DNA of 64,000 bases from Apostichopus japonicus (GCF_037975245.1 NC_092576.1:41418611-41482610), one strand, 5' to 3'; counted from the stretch's first letter, positions 23,789 to 36,950 are shown. The notes: a model not told the origin generated them from the sequence alone. Made by a program: numbers and translations.

Positions 23789-24396
23789 AATACTAAATAG
23801 TCTCTTAATATGACTCAAAATATATATTGACCCTCTCTGCATTAATCATTCGTTTGCAGTATTTAATTTGCCCCGACATGATTTTTGTAATCATATGCAA
23901 CGGTGCTGCACTATTAACATTTTACCCTACATTAACTACATTTTGTCACACTACCTTAACTACATTATTTCAAACTACCTTAACTAAATATTTTGGCTAA
24001 CAATTATTATCGAGCTCTTAACTGTGAGTCTTGAAAAGTACATCATCTTTCCTTAATGAAAGTACCTAAACGTGTTTTTGTGATCTGTGGAAATTGTTAT
24101 ATTCAGTCAATATCTTACATGTTGGTAGTTACTGCAAAATATATATTCAATATACATACTTATGGTTTACATCAAATTTAACTGAGATCATTATATAATG
24201 CGCGATCAGTCCAACGATGTATCTTCAAATGTATGTATCAATCTTAAGTTCATTGTTAATTTCTGTTCATCAAATAATGTTCTTCAATTAAAACGAACAA
24301 TAACATCATAGTTATTTGATGCATATATGTTTATGCCATCTCGGTTTTATTAATTGCTTGTGCAATTTATTCATATTTCTGTTGTTCTTCCCGCAG

Positions 24397-24602
24397 ATCC
24401 CGATTGTTGATCTTTATCTGAATGAATCTTTCAGCAAAGCTGATAAGGATAACATCGTCCTCCGTTCTGGTCTTTCTTTGGGTAATCTATCTACAGTAGT
24501 CAAGATAGACTTATATACAGAGAAAGGAAGAGAACTTACAGAGGAAGATGTTATAGGTTTATTACTCTATGCAGAACAATCAAAGGATTTACGTGAACTC
24601 TG
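24397..24602 (+). CDS. NLR A exon 3: LRR-like module 1, part a (206 nt)
   Basis: The acceptor TTCTTCCCGCAG and donor GTGAGT bound a phase-0-to-2 exon. It encodes IPIVDLYLNESFSKADKDNI, LRSGLSLGNLS, VVKIDLYTEKGRELTEEDVI and GLLLYAEQSKDLREL. The last part has the L..L.L / LTEED spacing of ribonuclease-inhibitor-type LRRs in NLRs. It is intact and closely matched by 54513-54718 and, more distantly, by exon 7. Confidence 0.85.
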
Positions 24603-24876
24603 GTGAGTATTACTAACAGTGTTAGGTAAATAACATATCTACATTATTGTTATACGATATCTTTGACCTGGTACATGAATCGCAAAATCTACATGATGGT
24701 GTTATAATTAACAGGCTGGATTATGGAAGCTGTTTCGTCCCCACCTGGCTCCATTTAAAGCACTTAACATGTCATCGGAAGACAGGTCCAACTTTGCTGC
24801 AAGAGAATGATTAATTTATGAAAATTAAATTTCTATGAAAGGAAAATAAACTAGAGATTCTTCCATTTCCTTTCAG

Positions 24877-24953
24877 GATTCGCAACTGTCCACAACCAGA
24901 ATCAATCCATCCAAATCATATTCCAATCAGTTTAAAGACATCGAATCTTAAGG
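24877..24953 (+). CDS. NLR A exon 4: LRR-like module 1, part b (77 nt)
   Basis: Acceptor CCTTTCAG, donor GTAATT. It completes a Trp codon with exon 3 and encodes IRNCPQPESIHPNHIPISLK followed by TSNLK. The IRNCPQPE segment continues the leucine-repeat strand of exon 3. The gene B counterpart has the same length. Confidence 0.8.
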
Positions 24954-27937
24954 GTAATTAACAAACAATTCATATGTTATATGTTCCAAAGATGAGTATA
25001 TGAAACAAACAGATATCCGTGTCGGGCTGTCTCTACCAAATAGTCAGTCAATATATATTACAGAGAAACAACTGCCATGTTATTGTGTGCGTTGCATGCT
25101 CTGTAAGTTTTCTGCACCGTAATGTCATGAAAGCCATCTACCAGGTACCAATAATACTATTACACTACTGTTAGACATGCATGGCTTAGATATAGGTTGT
25201 ATACTTTAGGTGTAATTTATTGCATTATCGATACCAGGAGCTATAATCAATCAATCACTAAATCAAACAAATGTATATATTATCCTTTCCTATATATAAC
25301 GATAAGTTTATATTATACCGACGCACAAATATTACCTATCTGGATTAGCAAAATAACTAGAAAGGGGAGAATGTTGACACAGTGTATGGTTGAGTTCTGA
25401 ACGAGTGAAGAACACCAACGTGTGCGATTTGTTTGTAAGGCAAAATATTAGCAACATTTGTTCGTAGCCGTATTAACGGCGGCTACAATATAACATATTT
25501 TTCTTAAATAAGCAGCCCTACTTTTCACTAAAAAGTCTATAATGGGCTATCTTGAAAAAGTATCATAACATGAACAAACAACTAAGAAAATCTGAAAGTT
25601 TATGATAGATGTCAGTACTGGAATATATACACATAATTAGTGTAACATGTTACTCCTGCCCTAAGTGATGAACTCTAAATCATTGATATTCAGCAGGTGA
25701 AACAGGGTAAAAATCAAACCCAAAGAAGTAGAAAACCAAATCCTTTTCTTGGATTTCCCCATGTACAATGTAACCATAGAACAATTAAAACTACGAAATA
25801 TTTAGCGTAATTTTTTTTTAGTTGCATAAGGACCTATAAACGATTGTTAAAAAAAATTACAGTCAGTTCCATGACAATGCTTTGCTTAAAACACTATGCA
25901 TTCATAGGATACAGGAATTAAGAAGAACATAGATGCACACATTAATCATTTTTATTTTTACAGTGAGGAATACTTTGTGCCACTCATTATTACACCAAGT
26001 CACTCGAAAATATGAACAATACTTGACTATAGGAGCATGTGAATAACATTTCAAAAACGCATACCTAACTACTGTATGTAGTATGTACCTAGCAATATAG
26101 GAGCCATAATGTAACAGAAGCAAAGCTATCTTCGTAGGTATTTTTACAGATGTTTTACTTTTAATTGTATAAGACATGACGGTAGGCCTAGCTGCTTATC
26201 TATGATTCTGCGATATGCTTTACTTTGTTCAACACTTACTTTTAATGGGAAACAGTTTAAATTTCATACTGCAAAGAAAAATGACTTTCCAATGCGCAAT
26301 TACGTAGCACCATGTATCTGCCTAACTGCCAAACGCTTGTTCATAGAAAGAGTAGATGTCGCAGATCTGTACTTTATAGACTTGAACACAATCATAGACC
26401 TAGTGGCGAATTAAATTTGGCGAATCGATTTTTAGTCACGGTCGCCAAATAGCGATTACTTTTAAAAATATTTATCGAGGCCTGAACACCTTGAAAACAT
26501 GATTTTTCGTATTAGAAATCATGGATACTTTTCATACATGGTATATGGATGCGCCATATTGATTAAAATAACCCTGTTGCTTGTGAAGTATAATCTCCTC
26601 TGAGGTCACCAGAGTTCTGATTTTTTTGCATGATATCTAACGATGGACATCTAACATTGAGTAGCATACCCCTATTGTTTTTGGTGTAGGTGTTTATAGC
26701 CACGAACAGTGCACTGACCTGTTTTTATCACACAGTGTTATTGTATCAGAATGGTGATTCAGTCCATTTCTATTTTAACAACTAGTTCTGGTTATAATAA
26801 TATGAAGTCTAGCACACCGAAGTCATCGAAACCTCAATGCATTTTGCATTCGAGTTAAGCCTTGAAGTTTGTAATTATTTGGAACATCATTTTGTCATGC
26901 CCTATAATGATACTTGAACAGTATCATTGTAATAGAACACAGTCAACTCCTTACGTTGGACTAATGATTACGTAAACATATCCCCTTAGTATGCACTACA
27001 TAGTAGGTTTACTATATTACATGTATGCCTACGAATAGTAAGCCTACCGTAGGTATATTCGTTTGTATGGTCAATATGTTGCCTTAAACATCAAATTCAT
27101 TAAAACTAGCCGAGGCATAGTACAAACATATCCGTTAACGAGACCTATCCAGGTCAATGCAACTCCGTAGCCTAGCCTAGTAGGGCAGACAATACTTATT
27201 TTAGGGAGTTTACTTTACATTTCTAGTCACATTTGTCTCTAAGATATTTTTTCAAAGCCACAACTAAAAACTGTATACCGTTGCAACATTCCTGGTGAGT
27301 TATGACGCGATTTGTGAAGTCAATTATTTCCGACCATACATTGTTTTGTTTTTACCCTTAGGGACTTGTCAAATGGGTTGGGGCAGTTCAATTGACATGA
27401 CATCATTCTCCCCTCTGTGATTACTTACTTAACCACTATTGCATAATATAATAAAGAAATATTTGTATTCTTTAATATTTATGACGTTCATTATTATGAT
27501 GACGTTAGGTGCCTTTAGGTTCTGGTGGTACGTTACTTTAACAACAACTATATAATACTGTATCAACAGTCATATATACAAATATGTTTGAAATTAATGA
27601 CCCAAAGTTAATTAGGATAAGTAATAAACTTCCCGTATAACATCTAGAGAATTCACATCTCCCTAGCTGGTCCGCATATTGTTGTTTAGTTTAGCAAATA
27701 TGTACCAACATTTGTAACAAATAACAAAACAAAGATGATTTAAATCGTATACTTCTCTGTTTGGAGTGATGCATTGTTGTCATAGTTACCGCATATTTTT
27801 ACCATTTTTACCACAGCAAGTTCATTTAAAGTCTATCTTTGACCTCAGTGTCACTCCGGGTATTTTTAAGTATACATACAGATATAAATAATTATTAAAC
27901 AGTGTCCAACATGTATAGATATATCTCTCCTTTACAG
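24954..27937. other. Intron 4 of gene A
   Basis: The first ~1.2 kb and last ~400 bp match gene B's 1.4-kb intron. The remainder, about 26.2-27.6 kb, is extra sequence in A with no recognisable coding or repeat structure. Confidence 0.5.
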
Positions 27938-27993
27938 TTGTCTCACAGAAATCTGGCAGTTGTTTGGATCTCCACTCTGGGCAGTGGATGACG
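27938..27993 (+). CDS. NLR A exon 5: LRR-like module 1, part c (56 nt)
   Basis: Acceptor TCTCCTTTACAG, donor GTAAGT. It encodes VSQKSGSCLDLHSGQWMT and ends in phase 0. The CLDLHSGxW word is the most conserved part against gene B and recurs as LDLRTGAW in exon 9. Confidence 0.75.
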
Positions 27994-28439
27994 GTAAGTG
28001 TACCTGACTATGCTTTGTAGTGGAACCACGATAAAATACCTAATGATGATGGTGATGTCTCACACGAGATTCGTGCTAGTTTTACATATTATTTAGCAAA
28101 CTTCACTGTTAGACTACTATATCTTCTCTGATGCACTCTACCATTCATTGTATGTATCCTTCTATGTAATATAAGCTTCAGTCAAACTCGGAAGTCATAT
28201 AAGTGATTTTGATATAACCAGACAAATAATTCGTGATTCTTTACTGAAGATAGCAACCATTAATATGCATGTGCTATCATTTTCAGTGTTTAAAGTAGAA
28301 ATAACTTAAAAAATCTCAATGTATTATATCTATATTAACTTCATATCATATTTATTTGACGGGAAGGTCAAGGTCCATCGTTGGAGTATATGTACAAGTT
28401 ATATCTTACTAATTTCTTGTGTATCGTTTTAATTGTTAG

Positions 28440-28559
28440 GCTGATGACGTCGATACTATTACTAAGCTGTGTTTAGAGATCGTGACTATTGCTAATGATG
28501 ACAGTGAGTTGCAACAGGGGTCAATCATACAGCTCATGGAGAAGGCATCAAGTCATAAC
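28440..28559 (+). CDS. NLR A exon 6: 40-residue helical segment (120 nt)
   Basis: Acceptor AATTGTTAG, donor GTAAGT, phase 0 on both sides. It encodes ADDVDTITKLCLEIVTIAND and LQQGSIIQLMEKASSHN. It resembles the last 40 residues of the NACHT exon (EIDDDIKKSVREIC..LLQRSSIQLLDIASKCD), which suggests it was copied from that exon's end. Confidence 0.8.
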
Positions 28560-29577
28560 GTAAGTCAGTGTATTCTGCTATTTTGATTTCAAACTCAAAA
28601 GTATTTTTCAGATAAGACGTTCAGACACTGATCTAGAATTGTACGAAAATATCGTTTTGTTAATTTATTTCAAGTAGCCTACTTAGTTAATGGAGAATAA
28701 AAATCACTGCTACGATAGTCCGAATATGACCCCAACCCCCTGTGACTTTAAAAATGAAACGTCAGGTTAGCGCCAGTCACATGATTGATCAATTAACATA
28801 ACTATAATGAAAAGAGAGGAGTTTAAAGTTAGTTTCTTCGTTTTTGCAGATATGACATTTATTTAGTACAGCAAATGCCGTGCTACTTAAATACGTTATT
28901 TTGTTACCATCAAACAAACGTAAAGCACTCCTGGTAATTATCTCCCGTTGGTGACATACATTATTAATGCAGTGTTTGACATCCAGTATTGTAGATATGA
29001 CGTCATTAGAGAAAGGGCATCGGGAACCATCGATATTAACTTTAGATGGTTGGATCGTTAAGATGGTATACTGTACCCATTGTGTCGTGAAGGTGTTATT
29101 GGTTATATCAATAGCTATCACTGAATTTAAAAAAAAGCCGGATACAATGCAACCTCGCTGCTTTAGGTACGGCTATTATATTCACTTGTAACGTCATGTA
29201 GTAAGGTAAGTGTAATTCAAAATCTTATTTCATTTTAAACTTATTTTCAAATCTCTATAAGTTTATGATACCCATTTGTATGAATTTTATAGGTATATTG
29301 TTACATGTGTTGTTTTTGAAATTAAATAATATTGAACACTGAGCACAATTCAATTGTTTATATTTTTTCTCACTCAAATTATTACCTAACAACTCCATGT
29401 TATTTAACTGTAAACTTAGACAAAATCTTCAACTTTTATACCGGTTACTCCATCAAATCTCTTTTTCTGAGTTTTATTAGCTAAGCCTTCACGTTCACCG
29501 TATGACTCCCTAAATCCGTCCTTTTTAATTGAGTAAATAAATAATATCGGCATCATTATTGTATTTCATTCCATCAG

Positions 29578-29783
29578 ATTCCTATCTATGTCTTAAGCAT
29601 ATTCAAGTCTTTTAGTCACGTTGATGGATGTGACGTCATCCTAAAGTCAGGTCTACGACTATCAGGACCGTCATCCGTATGTGATGTTTCCATATATACA
29701 GAGGACGGCAGGGAGATGACACAAGAAGAAATTGTTGATATATTGATGTATATACAACAGTCACAACGACTTATAAAACTGAC
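29578..29783 (+). CDS. NLR A exon 7: LRR-like module 2, part a (206 nt)
   Basis: Acceptor TTCATTCCATCAG, donor GTAAGT. It has the same length and phase as exon 3 and a related sequence: IPIYVLSIFKSFSHVDG, LKSGLRLSG, IYTEDGREMTQEEIVDILMY and IQQSQRLIKL. The GRE(L/M)T(E/Q)E(D/E) and QS..L..L positions align with exon 3, showing intragenic duplication. Confidence 0.85.
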
Positions 29784-30836
29784 GTAAGTATATTAAAATA
29801 TAAAAACAAGGTTCACAATTACAAGGAAACCCGTTCAGTACTCGAACATACTTTGTCATATATCATTACGGATGCATACAGAGAACCGTACTCTGTTGCT
29901 TCAAAGTCCTTAGTAGGGCATCCTCGAACACATTCCTTCGATACAATCATTGGGCTCCGAATCAAATGTCCAGTGTCAACACAATCTTGGTCCAGATCGA
30001 ACACATGCAGTTTATATCTAGCACAGGTCAGCCCTCAACACGTGGTTTTGAGCCCAATTATGCTGCAAATGTAAGTAAAAAAACAAAAGTGTAAATACAG
30101 TGCTTGAACCATTAAATGCGTTCATTGATTAATATTTACAGAGTAGATCAATCATTTGGCTAACAATAATACAATTATTTGGACAACCATTTTTCATACT
30201 TTATGACATTTCAATTGGTTGACGTTCTCGGTCAGTTGAAATTTCCAACCTAACTCTATGTTTCAATAATGGGTTACATTCCTTTGAGCGGTAGATTGTC
30301 TGTCGAAAACTCTACGTACTTTATGATACTTCAATTGGTTGACGTTTTCTGTAAAGTGGCATTACTAAGTTAATTCATTGTAATATAGGTATTGTCTATA
30401 AATCTACGTGATACTGTACTAAGTATATGTGCCACTACTATACCTGAAAAACACTCAGACATGAAATGGGGTTCGGTTTTCGACTTTGAACAATTCTTAT
30501 TTTTTAATTTAAAAGAACCTAATATTTTATGTATGTACTGCCAAGTACTTGTGCTTGTGGAGTGTGTCGTGTGTGGGGATGCGGGCTGCAGATAATAATG
30601 CTGCTTAAATGAAGGTTCTTACATATTATGAGTGTTTCAGTTGTCTCAGTTTACATTAGTTGAATATCTTGAATTAATTCTAGTTTATTACGATGTTAAC
30701 AGTAATCCATAATTCATTATATTTTTTTAACGCCATCAGTTTTTGGTTATAGCGTTTAGGGATACATTTAATACAAATTTATTTCAATTTATCAATTATC
30801 ATATTCGATCTTTCTGTCTTTCTCATTACCCCGTAG

Positions 30837-30913
30837 TTTCTTTTTCTGTCTACTACCTGAATTAATTCCGGTCAGATCCATTCCTTCGGCTTGGCTATCA
30901 AAGGATATCACAG
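30837..30913 (+). CDS. NLR A exon 8: LRR-like module 2, part b (77 nt)
   Basis: Acceptor CATTACCCCGTAG, donor GTATCA. It encodes FFFCLLPELIPVRSIPSAWL followed by SKDIT, the counterpart of exon 4 (N/FC..PE.I.P..IP). The length is identical to exon 4 and to the gene B copy. Confidence 0.8.
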
Positions 30914-32429
30914 GTATCACTCGTAAAACAATTTAATTGATTGATCGATCGGTTTAAGTAATACTGAACTAGTTTAATCACAACGATCCAGATTACAGAA
31001 TAAAGTTCAAGGTTTAATATATTTAGTACATGTCTTTGTAATTTATTTACAGTAAATGGCGAGAGTCAGCTACTATTACAACAATCTTGAGGATGAACAA
31101 TGGTACAGATCAAACAAAAATGATTCTTAGATAATTATATAATTATTCTTTAAAATTACAGCAATCGATTTTATAGTTCATTCTTTGTATTTGCCTCAGG
31201 CAAGTTAGTTACATATGTCATTAAAAAGTATGTTGACTGACATATACGGTATAAGGTAGGTTGATTAATCTATCGGGATACTGAAGGCGACACAGCTTTT
31301 TTTTATTTATTAGTTCACTGGAGACTTTCGCTTGAGCGTAGGATCATACTTGTCAAAGGGGACTTTAGGCTAGTTTGTGATAACAGTGGTCATTGTGTCA
31401 GTGGATCATGTTTACTTTATCCTGTACTAATTGCGCAAGTCATTTTGGGTAGGCGCGTTGGAAGCCTTGTCGGATTTATCCCCATTTTAAGAGTGAGATA
31501 TTTCATGACACCATATAGGCTCTACCATCTACCATCTGTAACGAGTTTTTTTTTTTTAATTTAAGAAAGTCGGTGTGGGCGGAGGCGCTTCGAATTCGCT
31601 GACGTCCCCACTGGCTGCCAAATGGTGCCATCATTGTGCCACTTTAACTAAATGGTGTATACAATTTAATGTATCAGTGATGATGCTACAAGTAGAAATG
31701 CTGGTGTTCTTTGTGCCATTCTGCTTTGTGGTTATTATATAAAGATTGAATCGTCGCAGCTACAATCAGAGAAAGTGGTATCAGACAATATGCACAAAAC
31801 GGATTCGATTGTAATTATCATGATAGTGAAGTAAATACTCTTTTGCTTTGCCATAAATAATAGTCGAACATGCACAATAGTACACAACAAGATTATTATA
31901 GTTCTGGTAATATCGTTAAGAGAAATCTTTCCAACGTTATCCGAACATCTCTTAAGGTTTGAAAAAAAACTAATTAAATGGAGGTGAAAACAATGTCATT
32001 TGTATATAGGTAGGATGGCAGGTTTATTGTAAATTAAAACAAAAGTTAATGTAATGTTTCAATCACAGAATATGCCCGTTTTCGAACTCAATAGGTGGGG
32101 CGTCATATGTGGCTTAGATCCGCTCCCGATGTTGTTAGTTCTGGCTATATCGTCACGAGAAATATTTCCAACGTTATCCGCGCATCTGGCTTATAATTAA
32201 CCCTATTTGTAAAAGAAAAATGACAAACATCGAGAATAGCTTTCCGTGATCAATGGATGAGAAACATCAAATATACTAATAACAGAATCGTTTTCCTGGT
32301 ATCCAATGCAGTGTTTTAGTGAGATTATGGTGAAATAAACTATATTCTTTCGTAATCCCTACAAGATTGTTAACTACATTAATTGTTCCGTATATCAGTG
32401 TAGAACTTTTTCCTTCTCCTTGAATGTAG

Positions 32430-32488
32430 TTCAGTGGTTCACACATAGATCTGGTCACATTCTTGATCTTCGAACAGGTGCTTGGTTG
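32430..32488 (+). CDS. NLR A exon 9: LRR-like module 2, part c (59 nt)
   Basis: Acceptor TTGAATGTAG, donor GTGAGT. It encodes VQWFTHRSGHILDLRTGAWL, counterpart of exon 5 with one codon more. It ends in phase 0. Confidence 0.7.
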
Positions 32489-33551
32489 GTGAGTATCTTT
32501 ACCAATCTATTTCAAGGGTTGGTTTCGTCAAACTAGGAAATTCTGAATAATACAATCCAGTAACTAACAGCAAATATAGTGGCGCTGTAAAATCAAGCAA
32601 ATAATGACAATTCGTTTCCATCAATCGAGCAAACTTTTGAGAGTTCCAAAATTCGTCCGAAATTGACAAATCAAAATATGAACAAATTGGTTAATACGTG
32701 GTATTCGATGTTTAGTGAACGACATGTTTATATAACTAATATTATTTTAACAAAAAGACCAAATGATACCCGAAACAGATATATTCAGCTTCTAGGATTA
32801 ACAGGTGAAGTATAAAATCACATTCTACCTCTTACTGGACTTGTCATCGTAAGCTACTTACAATAAACAGTTTGTTATCATTTATTTTGCTACTGAAAGA
32901 TAGAATGGCGAAATTTATATTAGCACAACGTATTTCAAGGTCAACATTGCGGAGATGATTTGGTTTGTTTTTAAAAAAGAAATTCAAATAACTTCATTAC
33001 AATAAAGTACAAATACTGGTGAATTTAAAATTTAATACTTAATACTTGAATTCAGTGTACAGCTTAAACTGAGAATTAAGACTTCGTAAGCTATGCATGA
33101 AAATGAAACGAAGCAAGCCTTAGTTTAATACTCTCCGTTTGATAGAAAGGTTGTCATCTTCAATGAAATTTTATTCAGGTCATTCGTAAGGGTGAATTAT
33201 ATAGCAGTGTATGGTCAGGTATCAGCTAATAGAGAGTCGGTTTAAACCAGCGTATTGGTGAATTGGAAATTACTTACCATTTAGTTAAACAATGCATGTG
33301 CTACATTCTAAAATTGTTTACTCTACCAATATCCTCTTTTTTTCGTGTTTTGTTTTTGCTTGTCAGTAGTTTAGTGGCTTTAGATGTAAGATTGTAAGCA
33401 AGAAAACCGCTTTCGAAGAAGCCAGAATATACTACATCCATATATGTTGCCTAGTAGGGTATATTTAGTAAGATTGATGGTTATCAGTATGACCTTATGA
33501 TAAGAAAGAAATTTATGTGAAATAACAATAAGCGTAATACGTTTCTGAAAG

Positions 33552-33590
33552 AGGAAGATATCGATACATTATCACTGTGTTTGGGATGAT
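33552..33590 (+). pseudogene. Decayed copy of the 120-nt helical exon
   Basis: EEDIDTLSLCLG followed by TGA resembles the start of exon 6 (ADDVDTITKLCLE) at the position where module 2 should carry its own 120-nt exon. No donor follows in frame, and gene B lacks the sequence. Because the lost exon is a multiple of three and phase 0, skipping it leaves the frame intact. Confidence 0.4.
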
Positions 33591-34120
33591 AACGAAGCAT
33601 GATTCATAGGTATGTGGTTATTACATATTGTAAGTAAGTCATAGTGCGTGGACTGTCGATTTTGATAGATATATACATATATTTAGACCATGAGGAGGCC
33701 TATATGAGATGCAAGTGAATTTTATTTTATTTTCAGTGTACCTCAAGTCCACCTGATTGTATTGGGTTTATACAGTTTCCTGATAGGGACTCTGTGAGAA
33801 GCATTATTAGTTGCAAAAAAAAAGCTGTATACGTCGAAATGTATAACAACATGTGTCTCTTTTAATATTGCCCATGCTCATGCAAAACCTGTTCATCTCT
33901 TACACATTTGAAGTAATCCATCTTTCATAAAACTATGAAAAGATTACATCTGTGACTTTTACAAAATGATGTTCTCTTGGTTAATGATGTACTTTAAAAT
34001 AACAAACTGTAGGACGATGATGAGCATTGTCCTCATAATCACATAGAATATAATTAGTTCATCCAATGCCATAATTTAAATATTGAAATCATCAATTGCT
34101 TCAATTTCTCTTTAAAACAG

Positions 34121-34162
34121 CAGGATGGTTTCAGTTTGACCAATTCAATGTACAGCGAAGAG
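34121..34162 (+). CDS. NLR A exon 10: 14-residue exon
   Basis: Acceptor TTTAAAACAG, donor GTAAGT, phase 0. It encodes QDGFSLTNSMYSEE. Gene B has the same length at 63851-63892 (DNDVSLTNSGYKEE) with matching splice sites, which supports a real exon despite its size. Confidence 0.65.
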
Positions 34163-35492
34163 GTAAGTATTAAAACGTTACTGTAACGTCACTGTGAAGC
34201 GATACCAGTTCATATTGAAGTTAGCAGTTTCACCACTCGAATCCAAACGAAAGATTGAATGCACTTTCAGATTAACTTGAAGAACATTCAGATCACCAGT
34301 TTCATGTTTCAAAAACGTTCGTTCTACACGTTAAAACCTCCATGGTTAGTATAATGAAACTCCAACTAAACGATGTTATAACAGTACTGATGTTTAAAAT
34401 TGTGGTTAAATCTCCACCCCCTAAAAAACTTGAACATTCTTTGAATTCTTAAATAATTAGGGCGTTATAAGAACTTGGTAAAGTTAATTACTAGGTGTTT
34501 GTTTTGTGAATTATAAATTATCAACTTGCAAATGGATGCTTGTTTCCTAGTTCGAAATTACCAAACTTAACAGGTGAATATACAAAGACATATAACCTAA
34601 GCTATCACAGCACTGCGTATTATGCGGATGACATAGTTTAGTTGTCTTTAAAACTAATTGAATCAATAGGTACTAATACTACTACTAAAAATTAATGACT
34701 ATTAACTATCACCATTTTAATATTTCACGGCATTGCTTTGAGGATGTACAGTTATTTTAATAAGTGGGTCTTATACATGCTGTAATTGGTTCATAAGCAA
34801 CATCATGAATGACAGGAATCAATCACGGCGTTAAGCATACATTATCAGATATTCTCGTAATTCTCGCCCCGCTACTTCAAATCACCTTTTTAACAATTCT
34901 GATTTGTTCTTGCAAAAAACAAATCGTGTGATAAAACTCCGTGTATTAAAGTTTCTGATCACATTTTGTATAAATTTGCTTTCGTTATGACTTTGTTGGA
35001 TATCATTTCATAACATTCCGTTCGATAAAAAGTTTTAAAAAACTAATATTTTTTGCAAACGGAAACCAAAAAAGCAGGAATATATTAAAGCGTGAACTAC
35101 AGGTAAAAAGAACTGCAAAATGTACTGAAATATTAAGGAAGAAACACTGATAATCACAGTCTACGAAGACTAGTGATTGTTCAATGTAATTTCGATGTAA
35201 AGACATTCGTTTAATGGTTGTTCTGATCAGAGGCTAACATTCAGAGACGAGAAAGATTTAAATTAACAACGACAGCAACATATAATCTAAAATTTGATGT
35301 GACAATCATCTCATTAGAAATGGCAACATAAGGTAGCCTTTCACCCATAATGCGAATGGAAGACAAATCCTGCAGAGATATACACTAGGCTGATATAGCA
35401 CATATCCATGTAAATAGTCTTTATACAACTATAATAAGGATTCTTACAATGTGAATTGCTTTACATATGGTAATTGTAACTTCTTATTTCAG

Positions 35493-35518
35493 GTGGAAGA
35501 ATTTCGAACCTATTGGAG
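35493..35518 (+). CDS. NLR A exon 11: 26-nt exon
   Basis: Acceptor TTCTTATTTCAG, donor GTAGGC. It encodes VEEFRTYW and leaves two bases for the last exon. It is supported only by splice signals and phase; gene B's equivalent lies outside the window. Confidence 0.45.
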
Positions 35519-36292
35519 GTAGGCCTTAATTATAGTATATACTGTAAATTCGTGAAATGTCAATCCGTAAACCAAACATAGAGCGGATTTTCTTAAATAT
35601 TTGAAGTTTCTGAATTCTGAAAGGAATGAACTATATTCATACTTAATGTAAACCAAAAGCATTGCATATGCAAGGTACTTTGGGACATGTCACTAAGGAC
35701 TTTAGTTCTATTCTCAGCACTGCCTGTCAATGGTTATACATTTATTTGATCTCTCGTTATTTTAGTGTAGTTCATCATAAACATTTCGTCTTCTCGGTAC
35801 TAAAACTGATAAGTGTAGTTGTCGTAACCAACACTTTAGTTATCTGGACACAAAGAACTGCTTAATAGTGTTGAACATGAAACTTTTGTGAATGTTAGCT
35901 TAATCCTCTGGGATTTGATTTTCTGCTGAAAAGATAAATGAGTTAGGCCTAAGCATTTGCTTGCATCTTATACAATGGTACTGTGATTGGCTCATATACA
36001 ACAAAACGACTGATATAATCAATCATAGCTTAAGCAAAAATTAAGTAAAGTATAGTATTATTCGTTTCATTAGATCTATTCACCTTGCTAACTCCCTTGT
36101 TCTTGCAAAAATGTGAATCATGAATTTATGTTATTACAGTTTGTGATCATGTTTTGAATAAATTTGCGTTCATTATATTCTTACCGGATATCATTTTATA
36201 AGATTCCATTTGTTTCAGACTTAAAATATTCAATGTTAGTCAGTGTTTCATATTATTATAGAATTCAAACTCTTATCATGTCCTCTCATTTT

Positions 36293-36348
36293 CTTTATAC
36301 AAATACATACTAATTTTCAATTCGAAAATAGTATGTATTTGTATAAAG
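36293..36348. repeat. Hairpin-forming inverted repeat
   Basis: CTTTATACAAATACATACTA is followed by a short spacer (AATT-type) and its near-perfect inverted complement; arms are about 25 bp with one extra base. It lies in the last intron of gene A. Confidence 0.75.
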
Positions 36349-36690
36349 ACAAATAAGAAAGTTCGAAACAATAGTTGCCATGGTTCATGATCAATAGTGA
36401 TGTTTTAATGGAACCTCACCCATACAGTGAATGTAAGTTAAACCCTGCAGTGATATACACTAGGCTATATGGACAATAAATGTACTTAAGAGGACAGGCT
36501 TCAATTACTTCCTATTGTTCTTCTTTACTGTGGTATATATCGCGTTTTACATGAATCAAATGCAAATTTTTAGCTCATGAATTAATTAATTGGGAAAAAT
36601 GGCTCAAGAACGTACAATATATACAAATTAAGTGATTGGTTGTTAGCGATGCGAAATATTTCTGATGACGATATATGTTATTATCCACAG

Positions 36691-36736
36691 AGAATCCGAA
36701 TGGCAAAAGAACCGTACGGCATCGGAAGGGACGTGA
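36691..36736 (+). CDS. NLR A exon 12: C-terminal exon
   Basis: The acceptor TATTATCCACAG is in phase with exon 11. It encodes ESEWQKNRTASEGT and TGA at 36734-36736. Another frame stays open longer (to 36855) but does not fit the phase. AATAAA at 36945-36950 is a plausible polyadenylation signal. Confidence 0.4.
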
Positions 36737-36944
36737 TGCACCGATACTATACCAAGGATGTCAGTAGGATAGTGTCAAAAGCAACTGCTCATCTCATGTT
36801 TTATCTAATCATATACATCCTGTTTTATCCAAGCATTGAAAACCTAATGGATTAACTATAATATCTAAACTTAAAAACAAATAGAAGTAAGAGTTAAGTA
36901 CAAAATGATTCAAATTAAAAGATTTCACGAAAATCAGTAATTGC

Positions 36945-36950
36945 AATAAA
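36945..36950 (+). terminator. Candidate polyadenylation signal of gene A
   Basis: AATAAA lies about 210 bp after the proposed stop codon. It is only a short motif in AT-rich DNA, so support is positional. Confidence 0.3.

Larger units (their letters stand above)
28560..36690. other. Introns 6-11 of gene A
   Basis: Apart from the listed exons I see no genes. Large parts of introns 7-9 align with gene B (for example CTATCTTTAC..CAATCT after exon 9). 31540-31640 is a GC-richer patch. 35130-35400 and 36405-36480 match sequence near 41.9-42.2 kb. Confidence 0.5.

Noticed and set aside
36640-36855. 71-codon frame as the last coding exon of gene A
   Set aside because: It does not fit the phase from exon 11. 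The phase-compatible frame ends at 36736. Its upstream part also reads through the acceptor.
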